In this document: positions 11,524 to 21,605 of the stretch, one piece after another
How positions within the stretch are numbered: position 1 is the stretch's first letter
Layout: each line of letters starts with the position of its first letter
DNA from: Steromphala cineraria
Lineage: Eukaryota; Mollusca; Gastropoda; Trochida; Trochidae
Direction of reading: 5' to 3'
DNA: 64,000 nt
Assembly (NCBI GenBank): GCA_916613615.1
Contig: OU744721.1
Location: 78,497,060-78,561,059, forward strand
Made by a program: the position numbers and the translations under genes
Notes under the pieces: generated by a model
Seen by the model: the letters and a program-made list of their open reading frames with translations, nothing else
What the model was told of the DNA's origin: nothing
Database searches by the model: none

Positions 11524-14500
11524 TTAAGCAAGAACATTCTCAATGATGAGGCAACACTGCTGAACGGATCGCTTATATTGTCCATGTTGTGTCTTCACTT
11601 GGACATTCCTGACTACACCATCCTTTCCAGGAAACACATCAGTCACTCGGGCTAGGTTCCACTTTCCTCTTTTCACATTGTGATCAATGAGCAGCACAAT
11701 GTCATCAATCTGGAGTTGTCTCCCTTTGGAGATCCATTTGGTCCTTCTCATCAGGGTTGGGAAGTATTCTCTCACTAGTCTCTCCCAGAACTGCTGAACC
11801 AGCTGCTGCACATACTCGAACCTTTTACGCAGATTGGTCGATTCACTGAATGGTCCCTGTGGAGCATCACATGTCGCTCTCCCAATCATGAAATGATTTG
11901 GCGTGATTGGTTGCAAATCATTTGGGTTGTTTGCCGACATGCTCAGTGGCCTGGAATTCAACAAGGCTTCAATCTCGGCGAAGACTGTTGACATCTCGTT
12001 CCAGGACAAGATTTGTTCTCCCACTACTACTTTCAATGATCTTTTCACCTGCTTTATGAGACTCTCATATATCCCTCCTTGATGAGGGCTCAAAGGTGTA
12101 GAGAATTTCCATCTCAGATTATGAAAACTGCTGAAGTTCTCTATCTCGGCCTGTCCCTCAACAATCAATTTCCTCAACTCCTTTTCTGCACCAACAAAAC
12201 ATGTACCATTGTCTGATAACATTGTCTTTGGCCATCCATGATGAGACACGAATCTTCTGAGTGCATGTAAGAATGCTTGTGTTGAAAGGTTTTCAACTAT
12301 TTCCAAGTGTATGGCTCTCACTGTCGCACAGGTAAATAGCGCTCCCCATGCTTTCATCGTCTTATTCCTGCCATACTTCAGATTAAAGGGGCCAAATAGG
12401 TCCACTCCGGTTGTCGTGAACGGCGGTGAAAAGGCCTTCAGTCTTTCTGGAGGCAAGTCTGCCATCAGTGTTGTGTGAGGAGGCTTCCTCAACTTCCGGC
12501 ATACGACACATTTGTTCACTATGTTCTTCACCACATTCCTGCCACGGATAACCCAAAATCTGCGTCTACTCTCACTTAATGTCCTCTCTGCTCCAGCATG
12601 GAGTACCTTTGCATGCACCTCATTCAGGATAAGTCTTGTGATGTGACTCGATGGTGGCAGCAACATAGGGTGACGCTCATCATAAGACAAGGGAGTGTAA
12701 CGCAGTCTTCCACCGACTCGTAGAATTCCGTTGTCATCGAAGGGAGATAGGTCAGCACATGTCTCTGTCACATTGAGAATCTCTGACTGTGCAGAATGTA
12801 CCCAGTAGTACTCTGCTCTATGTATTTCAATCGGCTGAAGAACCTCTTTTTCTCTCTCTTGTAAGGTCTGTCCCTTTACCTTGTTCTTCAAATTCTCTAC
12901 AAATCTCAAGCAGTATGCAGTCACTCTCAGAAGTTTTCGCCATGAGGAGTAATTCTCACTGTTGATGACAGATTCTCCCTCTGCTTCCCTCCGAGTCTGC
13001 ATACCCAGACATTGCGGCCATGTTTTCCTGTCTTCGTTCTCATCTATTTCTTTTGTCACCTTCTTCATACAATCCTGATCAGGCCATTGTTCTTTTGACA
13101 GCTGGAGAAATTCTGGTCCATGGAGCCACCGATAGGATATATCCCTTGCCTTGATTCCCCTGCTGAGATCATCTGCAACATTTTGTTTGGTAGGCACATA
13201 TCTCCAGCATTTGTTGTCCCATTCTCCTTGTATCTCTGCTATCCTGACAGCAACAAATGCCTTCTTAGAACTTGACTCTGATTGCAGCCATTTTAGAACC
13301 ACTTGAGAATCTGACCAAAGGAAAACTTCTGGTTTGTCTCTCAACTCTGTGTGTAGAGTTCTTGCTAGCCTGGACGCAAGTAGAGCAGCCATCAACTCTA
13401 ACCTTGGAATAGTGGTTTGACGAAGTGGTGCAACACGTACCTTTGCCGCAACTAGTCTGACACTTGGTCCATTTGGGGTTGGCCATAGTAGATACGCACA
13501 TGAACCGTAAGCAGCCATGCTTGCGTCGGCAAACACATGCAGTTCTGAGGTACCTACAGTCACTGTTGGTTTCAGACATCTTGGGAACTGTATGAAGTTC
13601 AGTCTCTCTAAGTCATCGAAGATTTCTGACCATATCTGACACATTTCTTCTGGCAATCGATCATCCCAATCGAGGTGTTTCATTTTCCATATCTCTTGCA
13701 TTGCAATTCTCGCTCTGATGGTGACAACTGATGCAAGACCAAGAGGATCGAATACCGTGGCTATTTTAGACAAGACTGATCTCTTTGTATAGTAGTCCTC
13801 GGAGCAGTGCTTCACTGTGAAATGCAATGAGTCTGTTCCACGACACCACGAGACACCGAGGGTCTTCACTTTGTCATCCTTGTCTCCTGTTATAGCTGTG
13901 AGCTTCTGTCTGTCATCAGATTTCTCTTCTGAAGATTGCCACTCCTTCACCTTGAAACTTCCTGTTGCCAGCACGGTGTCTAGATCTGCTCTCAACTTCA
14001 CTGACAAGTTTTCATCATCACATGAGTGGATCAAGTCGTCCATATATCTATCTCTCTGCAGAATCTCAGCTGCACCTGGAAATCTGTCCTTATTTGTTTC
14101 TGCGATCTTCCTCATAATGAAGTTGGCCATTTCAGGGGATGACTTGTCTCCAAATGTCACGCGTAGCAACCTGTAAACCTTTGGCTTCTGATTCAAGTCC
14201 ATATCCCTCCAAAGATATCGGTGGAGATGAGTGTCTCTCTCGGGAAGACAAATCTGCAGAAACATCTTGCTGATATCTCCTACAAAGGCTACATGCTTTT
14301 CTCTGAATCTAATCAAGATTCCGAACAGGTCTCCCAGGGTTGATGGTCCCTTGTGAAGGAATGAGTTCAGTGACATTCCATTGTATGAGCACGCTGGATC
14401 AAACACAACTCGAAGAGGTGTGCTCGCCTTGTCAAGTCTCACGACCCCATGATGTGGCAGATAGTATACAGTCTCTTCTTGTGTATCTTCCTCTACTGGT

Positions 14501-16986
14501 TCACTCCAACCATTCCTCTCATACTCTTTCATGGCCTTGCAGTACATCTCTGCCTTTTGTGGATTCTTTAGAAGACCTCTCTCTAATGATGTCAATCTCT
14601 TCTCTGCCAAAGTGAAGTTGTTTGGCAAATCTCTTGGATCCTTCATCCATGGAAGGCCGACTGAATACCTTTTATCCACAAGCTTGCATGAGGACTCAAA
14701 CATCTCCAAAACCTCTCTGTCCTTCGGTGATATCTTTTGGCATTCACAGTCTGGAGCCTGTACCCCCACGGTCTCCAGGTTGTACATCTTCTCAATGTCA
14801 ATGTCTATCTTCTCGCAGAATCCAATGGAGAGTTTAGATCTTGTCTCTTTGTAGTCCGATCCCAGTACTGCCCAACCAAGCCGTGTTCTCTTTGCCACTG
14901 GTTCAAACTGTAATCCTTCTCTCACTTCCTGCTCGGCGTGTATGTGGCTGTACTGCACTCCAAGTATCATGTCAACCGGTCCATATCTCTGATAAAAGGA
15001 TATATCATCAAGGTGTCTGAATGAATTCAGCCATGTTGTATCTAACGGTGGGACATCACACACTGTTTTGTCTATCTCATTTGCCTCTATCTCATACTCT
15101 TCCCCTCCATGCATTGGGGAAATCCAAAATTTCAACCTTCTGCTATTTCGCTCTCTGTGGTTATCTCCTCCAACCACTAGCAAGTCCAGCCCTGCTCTCT
15201 TTCCCTGGAGTCCTAGGGATCTTGCGAACTCTGAACGGATGACTGTAGTTCCTGCTCCACTGTCCAACAACACGTTTCCATCCTTGAATCTTCCATTAGG
15301 AGCTCTAAATTTCACCCGAACGACTGGTAGGATGCTGGCTTTGTCGAGCACAGACTGTGCTCCCCCTGCACTCTGTGGAGTACTGTGTAATAGAGGGTGG
15401 TGTGTCCTCTTACAGCCCCCTTCACCACATGCTGCCTTTGATCTGCAATCTGTTGTCCTGTGACCTCTCAACAAACATGAATAACATAGCCTATTATCTC
15501 TAACAAATGCTACCCTATCACTAACACTATATGATTTGAACGTCTGACAGTCAGTAATCCTGTGTGGTGACATGCACACATAACACCTTTGCTGTCTCTG
15601 CATCGGCATCTGCTGAGCTGCATGTATCCCCTTTCTGCTCTGTATGGGCTTCATGCTGTCTCTGACCTTAGGAGTTGACCTTTCTATATCTCCGAAATCT
15701 GGGTCGAAGTCTGCTCGTACTCTTTTCCGCAGGAATTCGCTGATGTGCTGCAGTGTGGGAGCGTCTCTCCTCTCTCGAATGTTGGACGCTACATTCTTCC
15801 ACTTGGGGATCATGTCATCTGGTAGTCTTCTGATGATCATTCTAAGGGATTCAGAGGCGTTGACATCTGACATGTGATTAAGTCTCTTTAATGTTGCAAG
15901 ACAGTTGATGATATCAGTAGAGAATCTTCTCAAGCCTTCCCTGTCATTGCTTCTAATCACTTCACCCTTGGTGACCTTGTTGATGAATGCCCTCGTGATA
16001 ACACTTGGTTGTCCAAACTGCTCCTTGAGGGTCTTTAACGCAGTTGCGTACATGATGCCACTTGATCCTAACCCCGACACAGCTGCCTTGGCCTGCCTCG
16101 TCAGTAGCATTTTAAGTTGCGCCATCCTGAGGTTGTCCGATATATTCGGCTTGTCATGTATGTGAACTTTGAAACTTTCCACAAATTCAACATACTGAAA
16201 TGGACTGCCATCAAACTCTGTCAACTGGATGTTGGGTATTTCCTTTCTTGCCTCAATTCTGAATAAGGCATCAGCAACAGAAATGTCTTTGAAACTTACA
16301 TCAGGAGATTTGGTTTCTTTGAATTCTTCAAGGTTGTCTATCCATGAGTCAACTCCATGATTATCACTGATGTTCACTGTTTGTATTTGAGATGCAAGTT
16401 CTGAAATGTTCTTCGCTGATGAGACACTGTTAATAACCTCAGTGTCATTTCTATTTCCTTCACTCAAGATGCTGTCATCTGGATCACTTGGTGGATCTGC
16501 TCTTTCTATCTCTTCAATGGGGTGCTGTCTAGTTGTACTTCTCGTCTTGATCTTCTCAACCTGAGGCGTCGCTCTGAATGTAGACAAATAGTCCTCCATT
16601 CTCTCCTCTATGGTATACACATCATTTGTGATTTCACTTTCCCATTTATCTAGACGAGTGTAGTTTGCTTCATCAGAATCATACAATTCAGAGTGTAACT
16701 CTAGGGCAAGATTTAGATCCTTCCTCAAGTCATCTTTGATTTTCACAGCTCTTCTCTCTGTTAAATCTTTCTCTTTGATACTGTCTCTTATTCTATTTAT
16801 AGTCCTTGTTATTCTACCTCTTAATTTCTTTCTCTTAGATTTTATCTCCTTAATCCTCTCACTGACACCATCTTCTGAAGCAATTTTCATATCACCAGAA
16901 GGGTTTTCTTTCTCTGTTAAATCTTCAGTCTCTTCATCCAAATGTATTTCTGCCTCAATTTGATACTCTTGCTCTGAGTTTGCCAT
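11524..16986 (-). CDS. BEL/Pao Gag-Pol polyprotein, intact
   Basis: One open frame of 1820 codons. The first in-frame ATG (MANSEQEYQ) is at 16986; an upstream extension would need a TTG start and ends at a TAA. The N-terminal 150 residues are charged and probably helical. A Pao-type Gag region (DUF1759-like) follows at about 255-400, then Cys-His knuckles from C468 (CYVC, CYSC, CGEGGC). The aspartic protease site is DSGAGT at 575. Reverse transcriptase has D904 (GDISKMF) and YMDD at 981-984. RNase H includes D1154 (FADAS). Integrase has H1458/H1463/C1493/C1496 and acidic residues D1529, D1592, E1641. A DUF5641-like C-terminus ends the protein. All catalytic residues checked are present, so the enzyme set looks functional. 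Its role is self-copying by reverse transcription in cytoplasmic particles, then nuclear integration. Confidence 0.95.
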   Translation of the reverse strand: MANSEQEYQIEAEIHLDEETEDLTEKENPSGDMKIASEDGVSERIKEIKSKRKKLRGRITRTINRIRDSIKEKDLTERRAVKIKDDLRKDLNLALELHSELYDSDEANYTRLDKWESEITNDVYTIEERMEDYLSTFRATPQVEKIKTRSTTRQHPIEEIERADPPSDPDDSILSEGNRNDTEVINSVSSAKNISELASQIQTVNISDNHGVDSWIDNLEEFKETKSPDVSFKDISVADALFRIEARKEIPNIQLTEFDGSPFQYVEFVESFKVHIHDKPNISDNLRMAQLKMLLTRQAKAAVSGLGSSGIMYATALKTLKEQFGQPSVITRAFINKVTKGEVIRSNDREGLRRFSTDIINCLATLKRLNHMSDVNASESLRMIIRRLPDDMIPKWKNVASNIRERRDAPTLQHISEFLRKRVRADFDPDFGDIERSTPKVRDSMKPIQSRKGIHAAQQMPMQRQQRCYVCMSPHRITDCQTFKSYSVSDRVAFVRDNRLCYSCLLRGHRTTDCRSKAACGEGGCKRTHHPLLHSTPQSAGGAQSVLDKASILPVVRVKFRAPNGRFKDGNVLLDSGAGTTVIRSEFARSLGLQGKRAGLDLLVVGGDNHRERNSRRLKFWISPMHGGEEYEIEANEIDKTVCDVPPLDTTWLNSFRHLDDISFYQRYGPVDMILGVQYSHIHAEQEVREGLQFEPVAKRTRLGWAVLGSDYKETRSKLSIGFCEKIDIDIEKMYNLETVGVQAPDCECQKISPKDREVLEMFESSCKLVDKRYSVGLPWMKDPRDLPNNFTLAEKRLTSLERGLLKNPQKAEMYCKAMKEYERNGWSEPVEEDTQEETVYYLPHHGVVRLDKASTPLRVVFDPACSYNGMSLNSFLHKGPSTLGDLFGILIRFREKHVAFVGDISKMFLQICLPERDTHLHRYLWRDMDLNQKPKVYRLLRVTFGDKSSPEMANFIMRKIAETNKDRFPGAAEILQRDRYMDDLIHSCDDENLSVKLRADLDTVLATGSFKVKEWQSSEEKSDDRQKLTAITGDKDDKVKTLGVSWCRGTDSLHFTVKHCSEDYYTKRSVLSKIATVFDPLGLASVVTIRARIAMQEIWKMKHLDWDDRLPEEMCQIWSEIFDDLERLNFIQFPRCLKPTVTVGTSELHVFADASMAAYGSCAYLLWPTPNGPSVRLVAAKVRVAPLRQTTIPRLELMAALLASRLARTLHTELRDKPEVFLWSDSQVVLKWLQSESSSKKAFVAVRIAEIQGEWDNKCWRYVPTKQNVADDLSRGIKARDISYRWLHGPEFLQLSKEQWPDQDCMKKVTKEIDENEDRKTWPQCLGMQTRREAEGESVINSENYSSWRKLLRVTAYCLRFVENLKNKVKGQTLQEREKEVLQPIEIHRAEYYWVHSAQSEILNVTETCADLSPFDDNGILRVGGRLRYTPLSYDERHPMLLPPSSHITRLILNEVHAKVLHAGAERTLSESRRRFWVIRGRNVVKNIVNKCVVCRKLRKPPHTTLMADLPPERLKAFSPPFTTTGVDLFGPFNLKYGRNKTMKAWGALFTCATVRAIHLEIVENLSTQAFLHALRRFVSHHGWPKTMLSDNGTCFVGAEKELRKLIVEGQAEIENFSSFHNLRWKFSTPLSPHQGGIYESLIKQVKRSLKVVVGEQILSWNEMSTVFAEIEALLNSRPLSMSANNPNDLQPITPNHFMIGRATCDAPQGPFSESTNLRKRFEYVQQLVQQFWERLVREYFPTLMRRTKWISKGRQLQIDDIVLLIDHNVKRGKWNLARVTDVFPGKDGVVRNVQVKTQHGQYKRSVQQCCLIIENVLA

Positions 16987-17235
16987 CTCTAGTTCAATGT
17001 TCTTTACCAAGCACTTTTAATGTTTTAAATGTTCACAAAATGTTCATAGAGAATAATCTAAGTTAATAAAATTATGATCCATATTTTCAGGAACTTCACT
17101 CTGACACTTCACTTAGATTCTCATAGAAATTGCTTCATAAAGTTCTTCATTAAGTCTTCAGATTTTTGACATCAAGCTTCAAGAAACTTTTGACTTCAAC
17201 TCTTCAGAAACTTGATTTCAAACCTTCAGAAACTT
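16987..17235 (-). other. BEL/Pao leader without a recognisable primer site
   Basis: Between the 5' LTR and the gag ATG. The sequence after the LTR is AAGTTTCTGAAGG, not the usual TGG start of a tRNA-complementary site. The leader is instead built from degenerate copies of 'aagtttctgaag', at least four between 17160 and 17236. Confidence 0.55.
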
Positions 17236-18184
17236 TGGTGTGAATAGAACAAACAACTGAGCCGTGGATTTCTTCTAATTATTCTGTGTATTACTTGTAA
17301 GTTGTACAAGATGGGTGATTTCATAACACAGAAGCATAGAGCTTGAAGAATAATTCTGAAACAAAGGAAAGATACTTTGAGTCAAAAGATCAAACAATAC
17401 AACTCTCAAACTCACTGAAGCGTACATAAAAGAACCACTAAATTTACCAGTTATCTGTACACTCATATTTCAACACTTCGCAATGACCTAGATTTATACT
17501 CTGGAGTTTGAGAAATATCTATACTCTTTACACTTGTGACAAACAGATTATCTGTTAATTAGAATAACAAACAATTGAGATAACTCTAAAACTCAATGCC
17601 ATCAACATCCGGCAACAACAGTTACTCTTCCAATTCTTGGAAGGCGAGTTTACTTCACTTACAGGGGTGAAAGGTAGTTATAACAAACTGACAATAAAAT
17701 ATGCTTGAAATAAGATGATGCCTTTTAAGCTAAAATACTCTGACACTTTGTAAAACCTGATGAATACATTCAACAAGTAAACACACTTGAAAATAGGGCT
17801 CTAACTTCAATGATGCGCTTTTCGCATAACATTACCCCTATTATTTATGAACATGGAATCGTCCGAAAATTACAGCGGACTTGAATAAACATCAATTTCA
17901 AGAAAAACGCTTAATATTTATGAGCGTAATAGTGACCACATTGATCTAGAACATGTGTAAATATATATACCTGAAGGTTTGATCTCACGGCCAACATATT
18001 TGGCGTTAACTCATCAATTTTGACATTTGAGCACTGTTTGCCCGCCATGCGGTCCAAAAACAAAGGGAGCATTCCATAACCGGAAGCGCAATTTTAAATG
18101 ACGGTAAAAAAGGGAGTGGCTCATTATTTGATAATGCATCTGAGCGTAAACTAATCTCTTTCACAATTAAACAGATTCAATCCA
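17236..18184 (-). repeat. 5' LTR of the BEL/Pao element
   Basis: Promoter-carrying LTR for the minus-strand gag-pol. It is 949 bp, matches the 3' LTR, and is followed by the 'acgag' target duplication at 18185-18189. Confidence 0.93.
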
Positions 18185-18189
18185 ACGAG

Positions 18190-18996
18190 TATATATGCTT
18201 TTTCGAGACAAGGGAGAGGGGAATATTGATTTTGGGGATTTTGTTCATATTGTTTTGATTTCCGTATCATTCCGTTTGGACGTCAAACCCTCAAACCTAA
18301 CTCTGAGCTCTCCTCGCTATGAAATCCTAACTTAAGAATAATACGAGATTGCATTGCCTTTTCTTCTTTTTAAATTTTGCCGTTTTGGGAGAGATATGTT
18401 AATTTTTTTTAAATTCTATCATTTATTATGCCATCATTCGTTTCAAAACGAAACACTATGTCTATTATTTATTATGCCATCATTCGTTTCAAAACGAAAC
18501 AATATGTCATCATGACGTGACTCTTTTACGTTGCATTAATGTATTTTGTTATTGCGATTTACAGCAAAATTGGTTGCGTTATGTTAACGATTTCTTAAAG
18601 TTACTAAAAGTCGTGTGTCATGATAAAAACGTGAAGAAATATAATTGCTGTTGTAATCTCATCTTCTCTTTCTATTTAATGTTCACCATTCATTATCATT
18701 GAGATACGGGTACGGATAAAGAAAAACACGCGACAAATCTTTAATCTATCATATCTTTTATCATTATGACATTTAAAAAAAGATAATGTAATGATTTGTT
18801 TTCTCAAAACTGCCGAGTTGTAGTGAAAACTGTAACGCATCTCTTATTCGTTAGCCTGATTACCATCATCTTGACAATATTAAAGTTGATATTTGGCGTT
18901 AATCATGACACATTTCTTTTCCCGTAAACTTAATGTCTATTTTATGATTGGCTTGAATACCATCATGTTTGGTTTAAAGATACATTTGATGCATCG
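18190..18996. repeat. Intergenic sequence with one 46-bp duplication
   Basis: At 18421-18508 a 46-bp unit containing the palindrome 'gtttcaaaacgaaac' is present twice. No gene is seen. Confidence 0.5.
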
Positions 18997-19497
18997 GAGT
19001 ACGGCATGTTCCCGATGTGCCTACATCCCAATGTGCCTACGCTGCTATCAAAACAGCACAGTTTGTGTATTGGGTTCATCCAACCTATGTTTGATAATGG
19101 ACTATTCCACTTGAAGTAAGTAAAAAGAAATTTGTTGAAGAGGTTTGATAATTTATTTCATAACAGTAAACAGTAACAGATTTTTACATTTCATGCTTCC
19201 AGACATTTTTATACATCTGACTTCACTTCATACATTTCATGACATTTCATGCTTCCTTGATGAAGTTGGACACTTTTATACATCTGACTGCACTGATGTA
19301 ACTATTTGAAGTCAATGTCATTGCAATTTGACGAGGTGCCCCGCAGCATCAACAAACTGCAGCGGTGTCTTCATCCATGTGGACAGCTGGTTCTTCAGTC
19401 TCTGGATCTTGGTATCCAAGTCCTTGTATACTCTTGACCGCTGACATAGGCACAATGGGATGTCGGCACAATGGGATGTAGGCACATTGGCACCAAA
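18997..19497. mobile_element. DNA element with tandem-repeat inverted ends (type 1)
   Basis: The left end has 'gtgcctacatcccaatgtgcc' type repeats (about 19005-19045), and the inverted form is present three times at 19443-19493 (ggcacaatgggatgtcggca and variants). The inside carries the 3' part of a protein frame on the minus strand and a block 'tttgataatggactattcc' at 19089 also found in the element at 20786-21605. Probably a non-autonomous deletion derivative. The superfamily is not recognised. Confidence 0.5.
19318..19437 (-). pseudogene. C-terminal protein fragment in the type 1 element
   Basis: Minus-strand frame of 40 codons ending in TGA. It starts RSRVYKDLDTKIQRLKNQLS and finishes LQFVDAAGHLVKLQ. 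It resembles the tail at 21155-21361 (KRVYREIENRLVRLKEQLQQ ... YLDAVGHLIHLG) in sequence and in ending at a stop shortly after GHL. The helix-rich basic profile suggests a last exon of an element-encoded protein. Function not recognised. The upstream exons are absent, so it is called a remnant. Confidence 0.45.
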
Positions 19498-19657
19498 CCC
19501 GGAGTACAACAGTGGAAAATGATTGGGTTATCTTTTATAAGAACAGGTGCGTGTTTAATTGTATACAACCTCAGAGTTGTTTTTTTCCCTTCAACAATAA
19601 AACCAAAGAGTCGTGGATATACAAAGTGACGTTGGAAAAACATCTCTTTATCTACAC

Positions 19658-19716
19658 ACGCCGCCAATAGCTGTAATATTGCCCAAGCGGCGTAAAACAA
19701 TAACTCACTCACTCAC
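19658..19716 (+). mobile_element. 59-bp 5'-truncated retroposon with (ACTC)n tail, copy 1
   Basis: Body acgccgccaatagctgtaat, gcccaagcggcgtaaaacaa, then an actcactcactc tail. It is flanked by a perfect 13-bp direct repeat, tctttatctacac, at 19645-19657 and 19717-19729. Tail plus target duplication indicate LINE-driven retroposition of a severely truncated SINE. Confidence 0.7.
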
Positions 19717-19729
19717 TCTTTATCTACAC

Positions 19730-20170
19730 CATCCTGCAAATTGCTGCTTCTGTTATAGAATAGTGTAATATATCTTGGATAGCTACTGAACAAAATTGGA
19801 CGATAATGGGAATCAGGGTCACACCTTCCAATAAATACCGTGTAGTTCACAGGTATCAAGTACCGTACACGTGTAAATGGTAGAACTCCTAATTGGGTGA
19901 AAATAGCTGTGCCGGTTTGCGTCATGGGGATAATTTAAAGATAGTGCTTCATTGTGCAACAATGGAATACAAACCATGGTTTACATTATGAATACATTGT
20001 GTACATGGATCGATAAAGAGGTAAACGATTAGGAAATGCCATTGTTTAAACAAATTGACCATATTCTTTCACAAAAGAATAGGGTAGGCCATAGCGGACA
20101 TCTTAACGAATAAACAAATTAATTTCGTTTGTTAATTGTGTCACACTTTGTCTATGCTTTATCAAAATCT
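19730..20170. other. Stretch without recognised feature
   Basis: No gene or repeat seen. Confidence 0.4.
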
Positions 20171-20529
20171 TTAAAGGGGCAGTAGCACGTTTTTAAGGGG
20201 AATATAAAGTGATGTCAGGAAAATGAAACTTAATGGTTCCAAATGAAGGACAATGACTCTTAACTAAAGAAAGTAGTACTAAATCAAATATAAAATGTAA
20301 AGTTTGGCCATGCGATTCCTTTTTCTACACAAAATGACTTAAGTGTTCACACAAAAATGGCCGCCAATGGATTTTATGCGAATCTTGATTTGTTCTCCGA
20401 TTCTGGATGTTCGGTTTGTGTGAGGAGTTTTGACACTATCATAACAATACATTTATCGTTGACTTGCAATTATAAGTGATAAATTTGGAATTGAAAATTC
20501 TCAAAAAAACGCGCTACTGCACCTTTAAA
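20171..20529 (-). mobile_element. MITE family A, copy 2 (reverse)
   Basis: Same inverted ends as copy 1 (ttaaaggggcagtagcacgt and cgcgctactgcacctttaa). The internal landmarks are in reverse order, so it lies inverted relative to the copy at 7167. Confidence 0.8.
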
Positions 20530-20785
20530 TCAGATTAAGTAATTTCAAATCTTAGAAAGTGGATGCTACGGAAATGTAAAGATGGCAAATTCCACCATAT
20601 CGCTAATACTTTTGCAGATAGACTATTGCATGACACATGGTAAAGTGGACGCGCTGCCTGTAGATGCACAAAACGCCTATTCTCTGCTCGCTTACTCTTA
20701 CAGTGTGATATATCTTACGCCGTTATAATCAGCCAATACCAATTAAAAGCTATATAATGCAAGGCAGCTAATGAACGGTATCGTG

Positions 20786-21605
20786 CCAAAACTTAGACAG
20801 CCATATCTTAGACAGCTTAAAACAACAACATTTATGGTCAAGTACACAACTAATCCTCAACCTGTTACCTACATTTGATAATGGAATAGTCCAAGAAAAT
20901 CTATATAAAAAATCCCAAAACTTAGACAGCCAGTTCGAAACAACAACAAATTGTAGCATTGGTATGTTTTATTTTATTAACAAGTATAACTGATCATTGG
21001 TATGTTAAAGCAGATTATTAACAAGAATAAAACAATACATATAGTACCATTTCATTATAGTACCATCATTCAGTTTTTACTTATATAAATACTAATAATT
21101 TAATACTCTCTGTTCACAAATCTTCAGAAGTTCATTCAAATGTTCACAAAGTGTCTATCCGAGATGGATCAAATGGCCGACTGCGTCCAGATACTCAATC
21201 TTGGTCTTGTAACCTTGTTGTAGCTGTTCCTTGAGTCTGACCAATCTGTTTTCTATCTCCCGGTAGACTCTCTTCCTGGGTGGAAGTGCAGCTCCAAAGT
21301 TGATCTGAGCCAGTTTTGCACGATCTGCATTCTCGATTTTCTTGATTTGATACTCAAACTTGCATCAAAGACATGCATTTTCAAATGGAAACATCTCAAA
21401 AGTTTTGTTTTGATAATCAAACTTGCATCAAAGACATGCATTTTCAAATGAAAACATCTCAGCCCCACAAACCTAATCTCCCTATGGGTCAATTAAAACA
21501 CTGATTAGGACTGTTCCATTGCAGCTATGGGTGTTGTGTTAATTAATCACCTACTCCACTGTCTAAGTTATGGCTGTCTAAGTTATGGCTGTCTAAGTTT
21601 TGGGA
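20786..21605. mobile_element. DNA element with tandem-repeat inverted ends (type 2)
   Basis: The left end is ccaaaacttagacagccata followed by another cttagacagc. The right end at 21556-21605 is the inverted form with the 15-bp unit three times (gtctaagttatggct). A third end-like copy sits inside at 20927-20945. It contains the 3' protein tail at 21155-21361 (minus), the block 'tttgataatggaatagtcc' shared with the type 1 element, and a 63-bp duplication at 21347-21460. Confidence 0.5.
21155..21361 (-). pseudogene. C-terminal protein fragment in the type 2 element
   Basis: Open on the minus strand for about 65 codons to a TAG at 21155. It begins KFEYQIKKIENADRAKLAQI and continues NFGAALPPRKRVYREIENRL, then VRLKEQLQQGYKTKIEYLDA and VGHLIHLG. 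It has no ATG and a stop just upstream, so it is a last-exon-like remnant. Related to the fragment at 19318-19437. Function unknown. Confidence 0.45.

Larger units (their letters stand above)
10546..18184 (-). mobile_element. Complete young BEL/Pao LTR retrotransposon
   Basis: The element is 7639 bp, inserted in minus orientation. Two 949-bp direct LTRs flank a single gag-pol frame. The flanks 10541-10545 and 18185-18189 are both 'acgag', a 5-bp target duplication of the size usual for BEL/Pao. On the coding strand each LTR begins TGGA and ends ACCA. By eye the LTRs differ at one position (11461 a, 18151 c), and the frame has no stop, so insertion was recent. Domain order protease, reverse transcriptase, RNase H, integrase and the integrase sequence type identify BEL/Pao rather than Gypsy or Copia. 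No envelope-like frame is present. Confidence 0.95.

Noticed and set aside
13265..16963. Open frames on the plus strand and other minus frame within the BEL/Pao element
   Set aside because: Shadows of the gag-pol frame, without independent features.
16987..17010. Eight-residue N-terminal extension of gag-pol
   Set aside because: Would need a TTG start; the first ATG is at 16986 and a TAA stands just upstream.
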